The position numbers were made by a program, and so were the translations under genes. Of a stretch of 64,000 nt of DNA, positions 22,570-35,200 are shown piece after piece; positions within the stretch are counted from its first letter, which is position 1; each line of letters starts with the position of its first letter. The DNA comes from Amphibalanus amphitrite (Eukaryota; Arthropoda; Thecostraca; Balanomorpha; Balanidae), in contig NW_024881620.1 of NCBI RefSeq assembly GCF_019059575.1, positions 434,001 to 498,000 on the forward strand, read 5' to 3'. The notes under the pieces are model-generated. The model was given only the letters and a program-made list of their open reading frames with translations. It did no database searches and had not been told where the DNA came from.

Positions 22570-23870
22570 CGGTGTGTTGACAGTCCGGTGCATATTAAAC
22601 AAGAAAAGATAATTTGTCACCAATAAAGAGCACAAACAAATATCAAGCACATATTGCACGTGATAAGTGAATCATTTCAAGGCGATAAAATTAAATTGAC
22701 TTACATTATTACCTACAGCAAGCATTTCAAGAAGTGTGTTCTGAGATATTTGGCATTTATGTACCTAATTAAGGCATTTTATGTCATTTTCTTTAAATTT
22801 ATCCTGGTTATTTGCTAGAGCAGTCACACACTGATGATTTTATCATATTTATTAATGGATAGAGTCAAGAGAAGAAAAAACTGAGGGGCACTTGCAATCT
22901 TCACAAATGTCATGAGAAACGGTTTGGAAGAGGTCTACCCAAGGTCTACCTATAACCTAAGAAGGCACCTGCCCATGTTCCCGTTGCTGGAAGGCTTCTG
23001 GTGTGTGCTGAAATTCATCTGCCAACTGAACCAGACAGCCCGACTTATGGCCAACATATAAAGTAAAAAAGATTGACGAACTTCAGTTGTAAGTTGCTAC
23101 TGCAATTAAACACGAGATGGAGGCTGGAGCCGTCAAGAAAACTGAATGGAAGCTCAGCCAGACTGCAACAGTCGAAATGCCTACCAAGTGTGACCTGCTA
23201 ATGGCTTAATTATCTCTTGCAAGCCTCAACATAAGTGCTCAAGAGCAGAAGGCCCCTCATTTACTTGTGTGTGCGCTGATTTGTGGAACGTTGTTAAAAT
23301 CGGAAACCAGAATTCGTGACCTTTTGGTGATCACCAGTGACTTTTAGCGGTGACATGATAGAAAAAATTGTCTTGATGATTCTCAAAGTTCTTATAGCGA
23401 GCTACGTCCTGCCCTTTTAGCATCTTTCTACCTTTCTTACTTTGCGAGATAATATGGCGTGGACAAATACGTCCCCCCTCCATGGCGAAGTTGGCTGAAA
23501 GGCCCTCCCGGGCGCGGGTTAAAGAGGCTTATGGGTGATTGAAATGATGCATCATTATGCGCACTCAGATCGGTATGAGTATGTCTTCACTCATCCCAGT
23601 TTCTCTACTACCATGAACATTTTATTCATATCTTCATATGCTTTGATGATGCTTTGATGATGTCATGAATGTTACTGCTGAGCTTTATCTTAAATACACA
23701 ATACATATTGTTAAATCAACTAACATACTGTATTAATCGAATTCGCAATCATGAAGAGAAACGCGCATGAGACCTGCAAACTACGTGATAGGGAAGCCGA
23801 ATGCTCCTTTAACGGATCAATAAATGATGATTCTGAGCGCAATGGCAAAGCCGCTTTCGAGCTATGAAAG
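22570..23870. other. intergenic, no gene seen
   Basis: AT-rich with no supported frame. GGGCGCGGGTTAA at about 23510-23522 is one intact end of the TTAA element family found at 37786-37802, without a visible partner end. Confidence 0.4.
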
Positions 23871-23875
23871 TGGCC

Positions 23876-24600
23876 CCGCTCGTGTGCACGTGCAAACTGG
23901 ACCCAAATGGACTTTAGCACGGCACCCTCCTAAACGGTCGCTACCGGCAGGGCTGCGGAGTCGGAGTCGGAGTCGGAGTCGGAGTCGGTCGGAGTCGACA
24001 GTTGTGACCGGAGTCGGAGTCGGAGTCGGAGTCGATTTTAGAAACCCGAGCCGGAGTCGGAGTCGGAGTCACCGAAAATCTGTCGACTCCGCAGCCCTGC
24101 TAGGTCTGCGGAGTCGGAGTCGGGAGTTGGAGTCGGTCGGAGTCGACAATTCTGCCCGGAGTCGGAGTCGGAGTCGGAGCTGGTTTTTGAAAGCCGGAGT
24201 CGGAGTCGGAGTCGGAGTCGCCGAAAATCCATCGACTCCGCAGCCCTGGCTACCGGTGTACCAAATTTGAGCGCAATCTCCCCAGTCGTTCTCGAGATGT
24301 GGAAGCGACCCCTGCGCGTGCGCACGTGCAAGCTGGACCCAAACTGACTTGTGCACGGCACCCTGCCAAACGGTCCCTAACAGTGTACCAAATTTGAGCA
24401 CAATCTGCCCAGCCACTCTAGAGATGTGGAAGCGACCCCTGCACGTGCGCACGTGCAAGCTGGACCCAAACTGACTTGTGCACGGCACCCTGTCAAACGG
24501 TCCCTAACGACGTACCAAATTTGAGCGCAATCGGCTCAGCCGTTCTCGAGATCTGGAAGCGTCCCCTGCGCGTGCGCACGTGCAGCAGCACCCTAACCGT
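23876..24600 (+). repeat. ~130-bp satellite array (GCACGTGCGCACGTGCA family)
   Basis: Four to five units of about 128-130 bp, each with GTGCGCACGTGCAAGCTGG, ACCCAAACTGACTTGTGCAC, GGCACCCTG, AACGGTCCCTAAC and GTACCAAATTTGAGCGCAAT. The same units occur at 4230-4560. The first unit is split by the hAT insertion at 23948. Confidence 0.85.
23948..24248. mobile_element. composite hAT-type MITE built of GGAGTC repeats
   Basis: The element starts CAGGGCTGCGGAGTCGGAG and ends GACTCCGCAGCCCTG, flanked by a perfect 8-bp duplication GCTACCGG (23940-23947 and 24249-24256). Eight-base duplications with CAGGG ends are the hAT signature. It consists of two arms: the first ends CTCCGCAGCCCTG at about 24100 and a second GTCTGCGGAGTCGGAGTCG arm begins at once. 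Both are filled with GGAGTC hexamers. The two-arm form suggests one copy inserted in or fused to another. No coding capacity; the Arg-Ser frames are repeat translations. Confidence 0.88.
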
Positions 24601-24619
24601 GACACGTCGAAATGCATTA

Positions 24620-26016
24620 TCATTTGCATGTCCACCGACATGCCAAGTTTCAGCTCAATCAACCCAGTCGTTGTAAAGTTATTGTAGATCGAACAAATTT
24701 GTCACCACTTATTTGGCACGTGGCGCGTGCCGTGTCCCTCAACCTATGACTTTGTGCTATGTTCAGGTGATTTAGCTTGGACGCTTCTTCATTGTAGACG
24801 TAGTCTCGTTCCGTTCCGTCGCGTTATTTACGAGAAAGAAGTTGATAAACTTTCGCGTTTTTCCCATAGACAAAGCATTGTGTCATTAGTTCGTGCCCTT
24901 ACACGTACGGTGGCGCTAGTGTCGCTCAGCGGGAACGGCCTTCAGGCGCTGATTAAAGTGACCCTCCCACCTGAACATTAGTTTTGAGTTGAGATAGCCA
25001 AGTTTGCGGCCAGGCTCAGAAACCACCATTTATCCTGGTCGCAACCCCCGCAGCTTTATGGTGTTCAAGAAATTTCTTCCCTTTACTTGCAGGGTGGGAC
25101 CAGCCAAGATTACTTTACTACTCCATTACAAGATTACTTACTACTCCTTTATTACTCCAGGTGGGACCAGCGTGGTCCCTATCTCTTAAAGGAAACAGTC
25201 CACTTTCCTGAAATCAGTATTTTGCTATTGATTTATGATTTTGTATGCTCAAAATAATCATGAAATAAAATAAAACCTTTTTGTAAAAACAATTATTTTC
25301 TTTATTTTAATATAGGTAGGGCGAACTATATTCTATGTAAAATAATGTTGGACGCGGAAGCTTATTACGCATTGACCAATCATATTGCGTAGCTCAAACC
25401 TACGAATACTGCATTGGCTGTAAGCAGCACGCTGATTGGCTGACGATGACGTGGCTGCATTCCTGTGCAAGGCACGCATTCCTCTACAAGGCACTCTTTT
25501 CGGAACGAGAAATGGAATTTCTTCGTCTAGGGTGATCGTTGAGCCGTAAAAGCTCCTGATTTGTGCTAGTCTCAGCTCAAGCTACGAAACTGCTATTCCA
25601 GCTCAAAACCCCATGTTAAAAGTGAACTATTTCCTTTAACCATTACGGGAATCTGATGACGTCATCAGGCTTTCAAACGTCCGTTAAATGTTTGACTAAA
25701 ACGTTTTGTAGCACGCGGTGGTATATGCTGCTTTGCGCGCAACAAATGCCGCACTTTCAAATAAAGTCGCTAGGAACAGCGGAGATCCCAAAAAGTAAAC
25801 AAAAGTAAAAGTCTAATATCTTGAAAACCGGTGAATATTTTTCGATGAAATTTGGTAGATATTCGTTTTTGCTCTTTCTGAACCGAGCGACATCACTTTC
25901 ATGCCAATTCATTAACTTTTTTGAAGGTGGGAGGGTCCCTTTAAGCCAGAGTAGTCTGTCTATACTTATTATAGGTCAATGCCTGGTGGTCCCCCTCTAT
26001 ATCGTCACGAGCGCCG
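24620..26016. other. intergenic region upstream of the bHLH gene
   Basis: No coding region supported. CCAAT-type words occur (GACCAATCATATT about 25375, GCTGATTGGC about 25431), followed by GACGATGACGTGG. Sequence near 25590-25950 resembles a dispersed repeat (AAAACCGGTGAATATTTTTCG). Confidence 0.35.
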
Positions 26017-26055
26017 GACCAATCAGCGTCGAGCATTGCCGAACGCTGATTGGTC
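26017..26055. promoter_or_regulatory. CCAAT-box palindrome upstream of the bHLH gene
   Basis: GACCAATCAGCGT (26017-26029) and ACGCTGATTGGTC (26043-26055) are perfect 13-bp inverted repeats around a 13-bp loop, each containing a CCAAT pentamer in GACCAATCAGCG context, the form bound by NF-Y. They lie about 235-270 bp upstream of the ATG at 26288, where a promoter would be expected. Confidence 0.5.
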
Positions 26056-26287
26056 TATTTTTGCTATCCTGTAAATACTGCTCGCGGAAAAAGCTTGAAC
26101 AGTTGAGGGTCGCGGCTACTAATTATCGCTTGTCGTCACTTTTTGGTCGTTGGAAGCCGGAGAGAATCGTGTGTTTGTTTGTGTTGTATGTTGATGCTGT
26201 GTTGATGTAGGCGATTGAATTGCGCGAAGGATGGCGCCAATAAAGTGGATTTCTAATTCACATTTTTAACTAGGAAGTAGCTCTGAA

Positions 26288-29200
26288 ATGGACCGTCCTC
26301 GGCCACCTAAGAGACCAAAGGTTCTGCAGCTTAAGTAAGTATCCAGACTGCAAAGTATGGCACGCAGGTCGACGAGGCGCACCAGCCCAAGTTCAAAATC
26401 CGCACCAACCCTTCAAACTGAGCCGGAAAATCCGCACCAAAGCGAGCCGAGAGCCTAAAATATCCGCACCGAACCCACAGGCAATTATAATGCTCACTTC
26501 ATTCATCTCACTATAATTATTTCCCCTCCAATTTCAGTTTCACGAGCAACGCTCACCACGGGACCGCGCCGCGCACTTGTACCGGAAGTTTGAAATAGAG
26601 CAAATAGACGGACGCCGGTGACAAAAGGGCGCCGGAGGGCATATTGGGTCACTTGACATTCGGAACTTCTCCCCTCTCTGTGGGCCTTCTACATGCTAAA
26701 TGTCACGTGTGAATTTGACGAGCCTTGATAAAATCGCCCCAACAAACTTTCGTATGAGTAAAACTAATGACGTCATTCCAAAGTAGCGTGCTGATTGGCA
26801 ATTCAAACCAGCTGCTCGCAAATGTGACATACCAGTCACCACCGCAACCAGTCTTCGTTCTAATGACGTCGTCATCACGTTAATTTCCGAGGCGAGAATG
26901 GATTTGTTCTGCCGCAATTGTTAGTTCATAGAGTAAATTTAAAACCTTTCTCCGTCACCGTGCGTCACCGTGGCTGGCACGCATTTGTAGGGCTTTCCAA
27001 AGAACAGTCAACAAGGAAACCCGGCCGGTTAAGAAGACCAAGCGAAGTCCGCACCGCATCAAGGTCCAAGCCAAATCCGCACCGCACCAGGCAAAATCCG
27101 CACCGCACCACTCCAAAATCCGCACCAGCCGAACAAGCCCGCACCGACGAGATCTCGTCGAAATTGCCATACTTTGCAGTCTGGGTAAGTATTGGTATGC
27201 ATTTCAAACAAGTGCGATTTTAATTTGACCTCAAGCAGAGCTGTCAAACCTCTTTTCACCTTTTACTTATTTCAAAGATATGGAGGGGATGAAAACTTAG
27301 GTTATCATGTTATAAAAAACCCGGTTTACATAGCATATTTGACGAGGCTCTAGCTTGTTAATTTGGCGATAATTTCGAGGCAGTGGTCTTCAAATATTTA
27401 GAGGGGATCATTTTGTAAATTGTTCAGCACCATTGGCATCTTTTGCAACATCACGGACAGAGATATAAGCTTGCAACAAACCCTATGTAAACCGGTCTAA
27501 AGTTGCATGAGTAATAATCCACTGAAGAAAGTCATTGCTACTTGGCAACTCAGAAACAACACTGAGCTGAGAAAAAAGGAATTAAAGGCTGTGATGTGAA
27601 AACCTGTGATGTGAGCCCTAACCCATGTAAAATGTTTGTGTAAAATTCATTATAATTTTCATAATAAAATGATAAAATTTTAAGATTTTCCAACTGTTAA
27701 TTGATAATGCTGATATGTTTCAGTGGTAGTAGTTATTATTACATTAATATTAATTTTAACATAAATTACCTCACGTAACAGAGTATTTTTATGCATTGTA
27801 ACATATTCTGTATTGTTTGTAATATATTTTCTGATCAAATTAATGGTAAATTCCAGACTATCAAAAATGATTTAAAATATAGTAGAAATGTATGTAAGCT
27901 GGATGCGCTTATAACATTGCGTTGTTGCCGCTGCAAGGGGTTTTTGAATTGTATATAACTTCAAAACTGTCCATGTCTTATTAAACTGGTACCTTTTTTG
28001 TCAATAGAGAATGAGTTGGCCTTTCCATTGACATCAGTGGTCAAACAGTATGTAGGCTGGTTGGTGAGGTATGACTGTACATTCTATATAGATGGCCTTG
28101 GGTGTGCCAGCTTATTGTCTGAGATCTATTTCTTCTCATACCATGCCATATGTGTGCTGTTATTTATCAGGCCTCTAAGGGAATCTAGCCTCCATCATGA
28201 AGTACAGAACCCATTATTTACTGTCATTGCTCCGTGCCCTTTATTCTTTACTCCATGCCTTCATCTTGGCTTTTTGCAGGAGCCAGATGACTCCTTGTTG
28301 TACTGATGTGATATTTTTCTGTTTTGCATCACAAGTATTTGCTTTGTTACACATGCTTCTGGCATCAACCCATTAAAGGCTTATTTGGATAAAAAAGTTA
28401 CAGTCATTCTTTTTTGTTGGCTGGGATTTGCCTTTCTCACACCAAAACCCAAACAATGGGAATTTTCTGTCTTGGCATGACTTTGTGTGGCTAACCAAGC
28501 TTAAAACTGATGATTCTTGTAACTTGGAAGTTGTGAGTTGGAACCCAAGTGAGTTGTGACAATATAGCATTTGTGATGCCTACCAAATTGTGCTTTTTTG
28601 TTTCCAGCTAGGCATTATGATTCATTTGTAGACATCTGGACATTTGATTTTTTCTTTTAATCTGTGGGTGTAAGTAAATATGATAAGGCACATGATGTTC
28701 CAAATATTTTCAGACCCTGTATTCACAAAAAAATATGTGACTTGCAGTTCTGAATAAGAAATATATTATTGTAAGTGACAGTCATTGAGTTTCACTTCTA
28801 ATCCAAGGGTTGTCAAAATGAGCCCATAAAAACAGAGCCATCAGCTATTGAATCTTCCAAATTTAGTGTCCAATTTTTGACATGAGGATAGTGATAAGTC
28901 CATGAGCAATGCATTACACATCTCCCACAATTTTGCTTTAAGTGGCTGACAGTTAGTTTCCATCTGACCTCTCCATCAGAGCATGTAATGAACGTCCATG
29001 CGCACTGTTCCACACTCTGTTCATCGGCTGTAGACAGCCTTAAAATGGATGATAACCTGCTGTGTCTTGTCTGTGGATGTTAATCGATCATTGCAGTGAA
29101 TTATTGAATGATATTATTGCTGTAAAAGATTGCTGAACAATGTTATTATTTTTCAACACTTACTAAGCAATTCAATCCAATATTTCTCTCAGGACATATT

Positions 29201-32200
29201 ATGTTACCACGTGTCCCTTCCCTCAGTGCCCGCTGCGAGCGCCACCGTCGGGAGCGGATCGCTGCCGGGTTCGCCCGACTGTACCGCTGCCTGCCGTCCT
29301 ATGACCCGGAGGCACCGCTGCCGTCCAAGCAGGCACTGCTGCTGCAGGCGGCCGAGCAGCTGGCGGCGCTGCGGGGCTCGGTGGACCGGGAACAAGACAC
29401 TCGCCCGCCGGCGGGCTCAGAGGCGGGTGAGTTACACTGCAGAGCTCAATGCGGCGTTATGCATGGATCGAGTGCAGTGTCTTCAATCTTCATAATGAAA
29501 AGTGATCCAGTTAATTACTGTATTGAAGCCGTTTGTGTTATGTAATGAAAATCATAGTGTCCTTCTTGTCCTAGTTGACATAAGATTGACAGGTCTTTTA
29601 TCGTGTCGGTAGCTCGTCGTCTGGCTGACCTGGAGCGTCAGGTGGCCGCTCTGAAGGTGCGGAACAGTGAGCTCAGCTACCACGTGCTCAAGGCCCGCGG
29701 CGGCGGTGCCGGCGGCCGCTCTCGCAGCTCTCGTCGTCGCCTGCCGACTCCCGGTCCCGGGACATCCGGGGCTCCCGCTGCTGTAGCTGCCAGAGATGCT
29801 GTCAGCGATACCGCTGCCAGTGACGGATCAGGTGAGACGTTAGCGGCTACAAAGGAGAAATGGTGATGCCAATTGCTATGTATAGTATAATAATCAAATA
29901 CTGAAAATAGGCGATCTGTTTCGTATTACAAGCTATGTTAATTTTACTTTTCTATGCATAAGTCTTGATTTTTGTTGGTGTTTCAGATGCGGACTGTCCA
30001 CGCTCAGATGCTGGGGAGTCTGAACCTGGACCATCGGGACGGAGTAGCACCGAGTTCACCGCCAGTCCAACCAGACCTGTCGGTACTAGCTCTGCAAGTG
30101 GCCTTGGCAGTGACAGTACAGTGCAGATAGTTAGCGCCACTCCCGGGCTGGTGTCTGCATCAGTCACTGGCGTGGAGCTGGGCTACCTACCCCGCCCGAT
30201 GCCAGCCACACAGCAGGTCTTGGCCGGACAGCTGATGTCCTTGCCACTACCTGTGCAGGCGTCAGCGCAGTCGCTGCTGCAGTCGTCCCTGCAGCCGGTG
30301 ACGCTGGTGCAGTCGGCTGCAGCGGCCGGCTGCACCCAGCTGCTTGTGCTTGCGGTAGCTGCTGCGCCGGTCAGCCGACCGCCACCCCGCCTGGCACCGA
30401 GACCGACGCCCGCGCCACCTTCGGCCTCCGTCCGTGGCGTGGGTAGCTTGGCGTTACGTGCGGCGACGTGCCATGGGTCAGGGATTGTGTGTCCAACAAG
30501 CTGTGTGGGAACGGAAGCTCAGTCTCGGCCAACAGCTGTGGTGCTCACCAGTGTCACCGGCTCGGCTTGCCCTTCACATATCGGGACTTCGGCTTCTGCA
30601 GGTGCTAATACCACTGTTACTGTCAGTAGACCTGGTGTTTCGGCTGATTCTATCCGTCCAACTGCTCTGCGTGAATCCGGCGGACCCTCATCCATTTTGG
30701 GTGATCCAGAACAGACAAGTGAGCTGCCGACCCGCCTGGCTAACGAGTCTACAACAGAGATGCCCAGCTCGCCACCTACCTACGTGGAAGCTCAGCAAGC
30801 TGACTCGCCTCCGCCACCATCGGACCTTCCATCGTTGCCACATGTCACACACCTTCAGCAATCCACCCCATCGTCACAACCAACCATCTCACCTCCACGT
30901 CGGCAAGGTTCATCATCACAAGGATCAGTTTCGGGCACAACCTCACGAACGTCCGACTCATCCCGCGCGGCGACAGCCCCAAATGAGAATCGCGCCGTAG
31001 CTGCACTCGCATCTGGTCCTAGACAGAGAGTCGCCTTCTTCTGGGGAAAGGGACCCGTTGCACCAATCCGGCCACGCCAACACAAGGTCCGATTCCTGAA
31101 ACGTGGTCTTCTGAACGGCCAACAACACCGACCGAAAGATTCAAGTGCCTCAAGGTCTTCATTGGCTGGCCGAAAGCGTCGCAATTCTGGGACCGTAATT
31201 GAGCCAACATCAGTGGTAGCTACAGAGGGGGATGGAAATGAGACATGCTGTCCAAGCGTGTCACAGCTGTACCCGAACGCTGTCTTCTCCAGGACAGAAG
31301 ACGTGGTTACAGTGACTGAGAAATCGGGAAGAAGTGCAGGCCCACCCACTTCCGAAAGCGGTCAAGCATGTATCCAGACAACTGCTGTCGTGACACCTGC
31401 TTCTACTGCTTCTACTGTTCTCAGTTCGGAGGTGACTTCACCGAGAGAGACTGAACCTCACGGAGTGTCGATACGACCAGCAAGCACAGTCACATCAGCT
31501 GAGAACGGAGATGCTGTCAATCCCACGCCGAACGTCACAGTGTCTTCATCTGCTCCTGCTGATACTAGTGACAGGCTGGCAAGTTTGAAAGCTACCGACT
31601 CTAGTCAGCCTTCTTCAGCAGCATGTGCGAGTACATTGAAGTCATCTGTTGCTAGTGACAGTACAAGCCATACAGTAGCCAAACTGCCGTCGGCTTCTGT
31701 AAAGCTCCCCAGTTGGCATTCAACCTCGCAAGTGGATGCGGTAAGACATCAATGTCCCTCCACGAACTCAAAAGCATGCATTTCTAACCCTCATGCAACA
31801 AGCGGTGACAAGCCTGCGCTTCCACCAGTGACTGCCTCCACCTGCAGCTTTGCCAGTCCAAGTCATGGAACGGGAACACAGCGTCAGTCAATGACGTGGT
31901 CATTGACTTCGCAGGATGAGACGGCAGCTCCGTCGGCGGTCGACAAAGTGAGCAAAGGAAGAGATGCGGTCAGCTACACCCAGCCCTCAGAAAAGACATC
32001 TGCCAGCGACTCAGAACAGCCGTCCAGACACACATCTACCAGCGTGGGAGCTCACACTGAGAGGTCGACAGCTGGAAGTCGAAACACTTGGCGTAGAACG
32101 CTCAGTGAGCCAGTGAGCACAGGTGCAGCTTCCAATGTAGTTACAACAGCGAGTAGTGCCGTCCTTCCGATCGTTACGCCCGAAACTTCGACTGCTAACG

Positions 32201-35200
32201 CTGCGGAAGTTGAGGTCTCGAAGTCCTATAGACCTGTAAAAGTGATCCCATCCTCAACTACGTCCGACGGCCAACGAGCAGTTCCTGAGCCTCCCGTAGC
32301 AAGTGGGGTGACATCCAAGTATCTTACTACCTTGTATGAGCCATCGTCTTTGTTGACTGCTCCAGCCATGTTCCGAACGGCAACTACATCTCATACTTCT
32401 GTGTGCACTGATTCACGGCCATTGCCGATGTCAGGGACTCTCACTATGTTGCAAAAGTCAACTCACCTGCCTCCATACTATGCACCTCACACAGCTCCAT
32501 CATTGAATACCTCGCAGATGTCGGAAGATGCGCGAACTGCTGGTCGCCGACCAGCATCGGGCAATGCTGTGCTGAGTGCAGCTACGTCCGAAATCCAGCA
32601 GGTTACATCAACGGAATCTCTAGCGGTTAGCGTATCACTGTCAGTAGTGCCTGCGAGCTGCCAACCTTGTACACCCGCGCAGTCGCCAACTGGGCTGTCG
32701 TCCATCTACACACTAGCGGGCACACCGCGTCGCAGTGCCTCTCTCTTCTGCATCGATGTTCTCTGTTCGAAGGAGTCAGCCGAACTCAGCGCACCACCGT
32801 CCATACCGGCACCGACCAAGCTCAGCGTGGCCGTGACGCCTTCAGTGACCCTTGATGCAACACAGGTCACTGAACTTCAGTCAGTGTCACGCTCCGCCGA
32901 GGTTATCACCGCTGCTTCGCCCTCTGTCGATAAGGTGTCGCCGGTGATGTCATCCGTGTCGCGGCCGACAGCAGTTGGTACGTTCATCGGAACGTCGATA
33001 GCTTCCACCGGGTCAGCCCACGTTACATCCCCGACTCCAATGAACGTTGCTGCGTCTTTTAAAAGCACAACGCCTGGACCTGCATTGTCTACAGCTCCAG
33101 TGATCCCGAGTTCATCGAGCACTTCTTCGACGATAAAGGCAACGGTGAACCCAGTTTCTACCGCCTCTGTAGTGCAAGCGACCATCTCAGGAAGTCAGCG
33201 GAACGGTCCGCTGTTTCATGAGCCCACAGCTGGTTCCGTCAGATCCCAGACAAGCGCTGGACCACAGCACAGTATGCGTGGCCCTGCAGTCACTAGTGGT
33301 GTGCGCTCCACTGTGGGTCCCACTAGTGCAGGACAGACGCGGTATAGCGCTTCATCGATGATAATGACGGATAGCGCCATGTCAGTCGCTACCACGACCC
33401 AAGACCTGGTTGCCGTACCAGCTACTGTCTTTACTTCAGTCTCGTCCGCTGCTTCAGTCACCGTGCCGGTCACTGTTGAGTCGTTACCGACCTCTGCTGC
33501 GGTTAGCTCAGTTGCTGGTAGATACGCTCCACTGGTGTCAAGCGGAACTGCTTTAGGAACTACCGAGACGCACCAACAACTTGGAACTACTGCTGCCCCC
33601 GGTCCTGCGCCTGGTCGCCGACCTAGCTGCGAGAGACTAGATCCTCTTCCTGTCGTTTCACAGCATCAACCAGTGCCTCCAGCAAGACTACCATACACAG
33701 CTGGCCCACCCCATAAGAGCGTGTACGACTCGCGGCCACCCCCGCCAAGGGAGGAATCGACTCGTCGAGGCGCTTCACCAGGCCAGGCAGGGCCGCGTGC
33801 CAAGAGTCCCCATGCTGCGCTTCCGGCGCCTCCGCCGTCTTCCAAAAGACCTGCGTTTGGCTATGGAGATGGCGTCAGCGCTCGGTCGCCCGCAGCGTAC
33901 GAAGCAACAATGGTACCAATGCCCTCGGTTGACATGAGCGGAGCGCCGCAGCGGTTTGCGGTCCGGGGATGCCAGCCACCGGTCCCAGGTCCTGTGCCAG
34001 CTCCGCAGCTGCAGTACCAGCCTTCGTTTGGTCACGAGTTTTCGGGGCCAGGTCCGCGGCAGGTGAACATGCCCCACCACGTTCCCCTACAAGGCAAACC
34101 GATGCCGGACGCGGCAAAACAGGCAGCATATCCGGCACCCGGACGAATGATGTATGGTATGCAGAGTCGCGCACCGGCGTACTACCACTGCACATCGCAG
34201 GTGCCCAACCAAACGTTCTACGCTTCCCAGACAATGTACGAGCCGCAGTACCAGCCGGAGCAGGGGTACTGGTACGGCGCGCCGCAGCAGCCGCCTCCCC
34301 CACCCCCACCGCCACCACCTCCGCACAAGATGGTGCCGGCGCGACCGCAGCAACAGATGCCGCCTCCGCCGCCAGCAGCTGCACCCCAGTACCCGATTCC
34401 GCCCTTCTATCAGCGTCCTTTCGAGCCGCAGTATTCGGCAAAGCCGGGATACTACAAGGTGCCACAGCAGAAGGCAAACGATGTTGTTCCTCAGGTACTT
34501 CTACAAGCAGAGACGCAGCGACAGCAACAGCGACGGAGGCTGGAAGATCGCGGGGCGCAACAGCAGTCTCAACAACAGACTCAGCAACAGCCACCGCCTC
34601 CAGCGCAGCAACAGCAGCAGGCTCCACCTCCACCGCCCCCTCCTCAGCAGCAACAACAGCCACAGTCTCAACAAACTCAACAGCAGCAGCAGCGTCCTGT
34701 TGCCAACGAGGATATCAGTCAGACGTTCACTTCGGCTTCGGTGATGCAACGACCGCTGACTTCGCAGCAGGCCACACAGCAGCAGCAACAGCAACAGCTG
34801 CACTCTCAGCAGTCGCTGCAGACCGACCCTCAGCAGCAGCAGCAGCAGCAACAGCAACAACAGCAGCAGCAACAGCAGCAGCGCGGCAGGCAGCAACCGG
34901 TGTCTGGAAGTCAGTCCCTGTTCTCCGTTCACCATCTGGTCAGTCAAGAGCGGAAAGATGAACGAAAAGAACGCCGCAAACCGGAGAAGAAAGGAGCTGG
35001 TCGCAGCACTGCCCGCAAGACCAAGTCGAGCTACTCTGCGGAAGCTTTGCTAGCGCCTCCGATCGCGGCGGAGCCTCCGCCGGTCGCGGACAGGCCTTCG
35101 GATGAGCTAGCAGAGCTGTGTCAAATGGGAGTGTACAGTCCTCAGTATTTGCCACCTCAGAGCAGCACTTGGGGGCACCGTGGTGGGCTGGGCTCCGCGC

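Noticed and set aside
33875..34961. Long frames overlapping the USF3-like exon on the other strand and in another frame
   Set aside because: Low-complexity shadows of the CAG/CCG-rich exon (Ala, Leu and Thr runs) inside a strongly supported frame.
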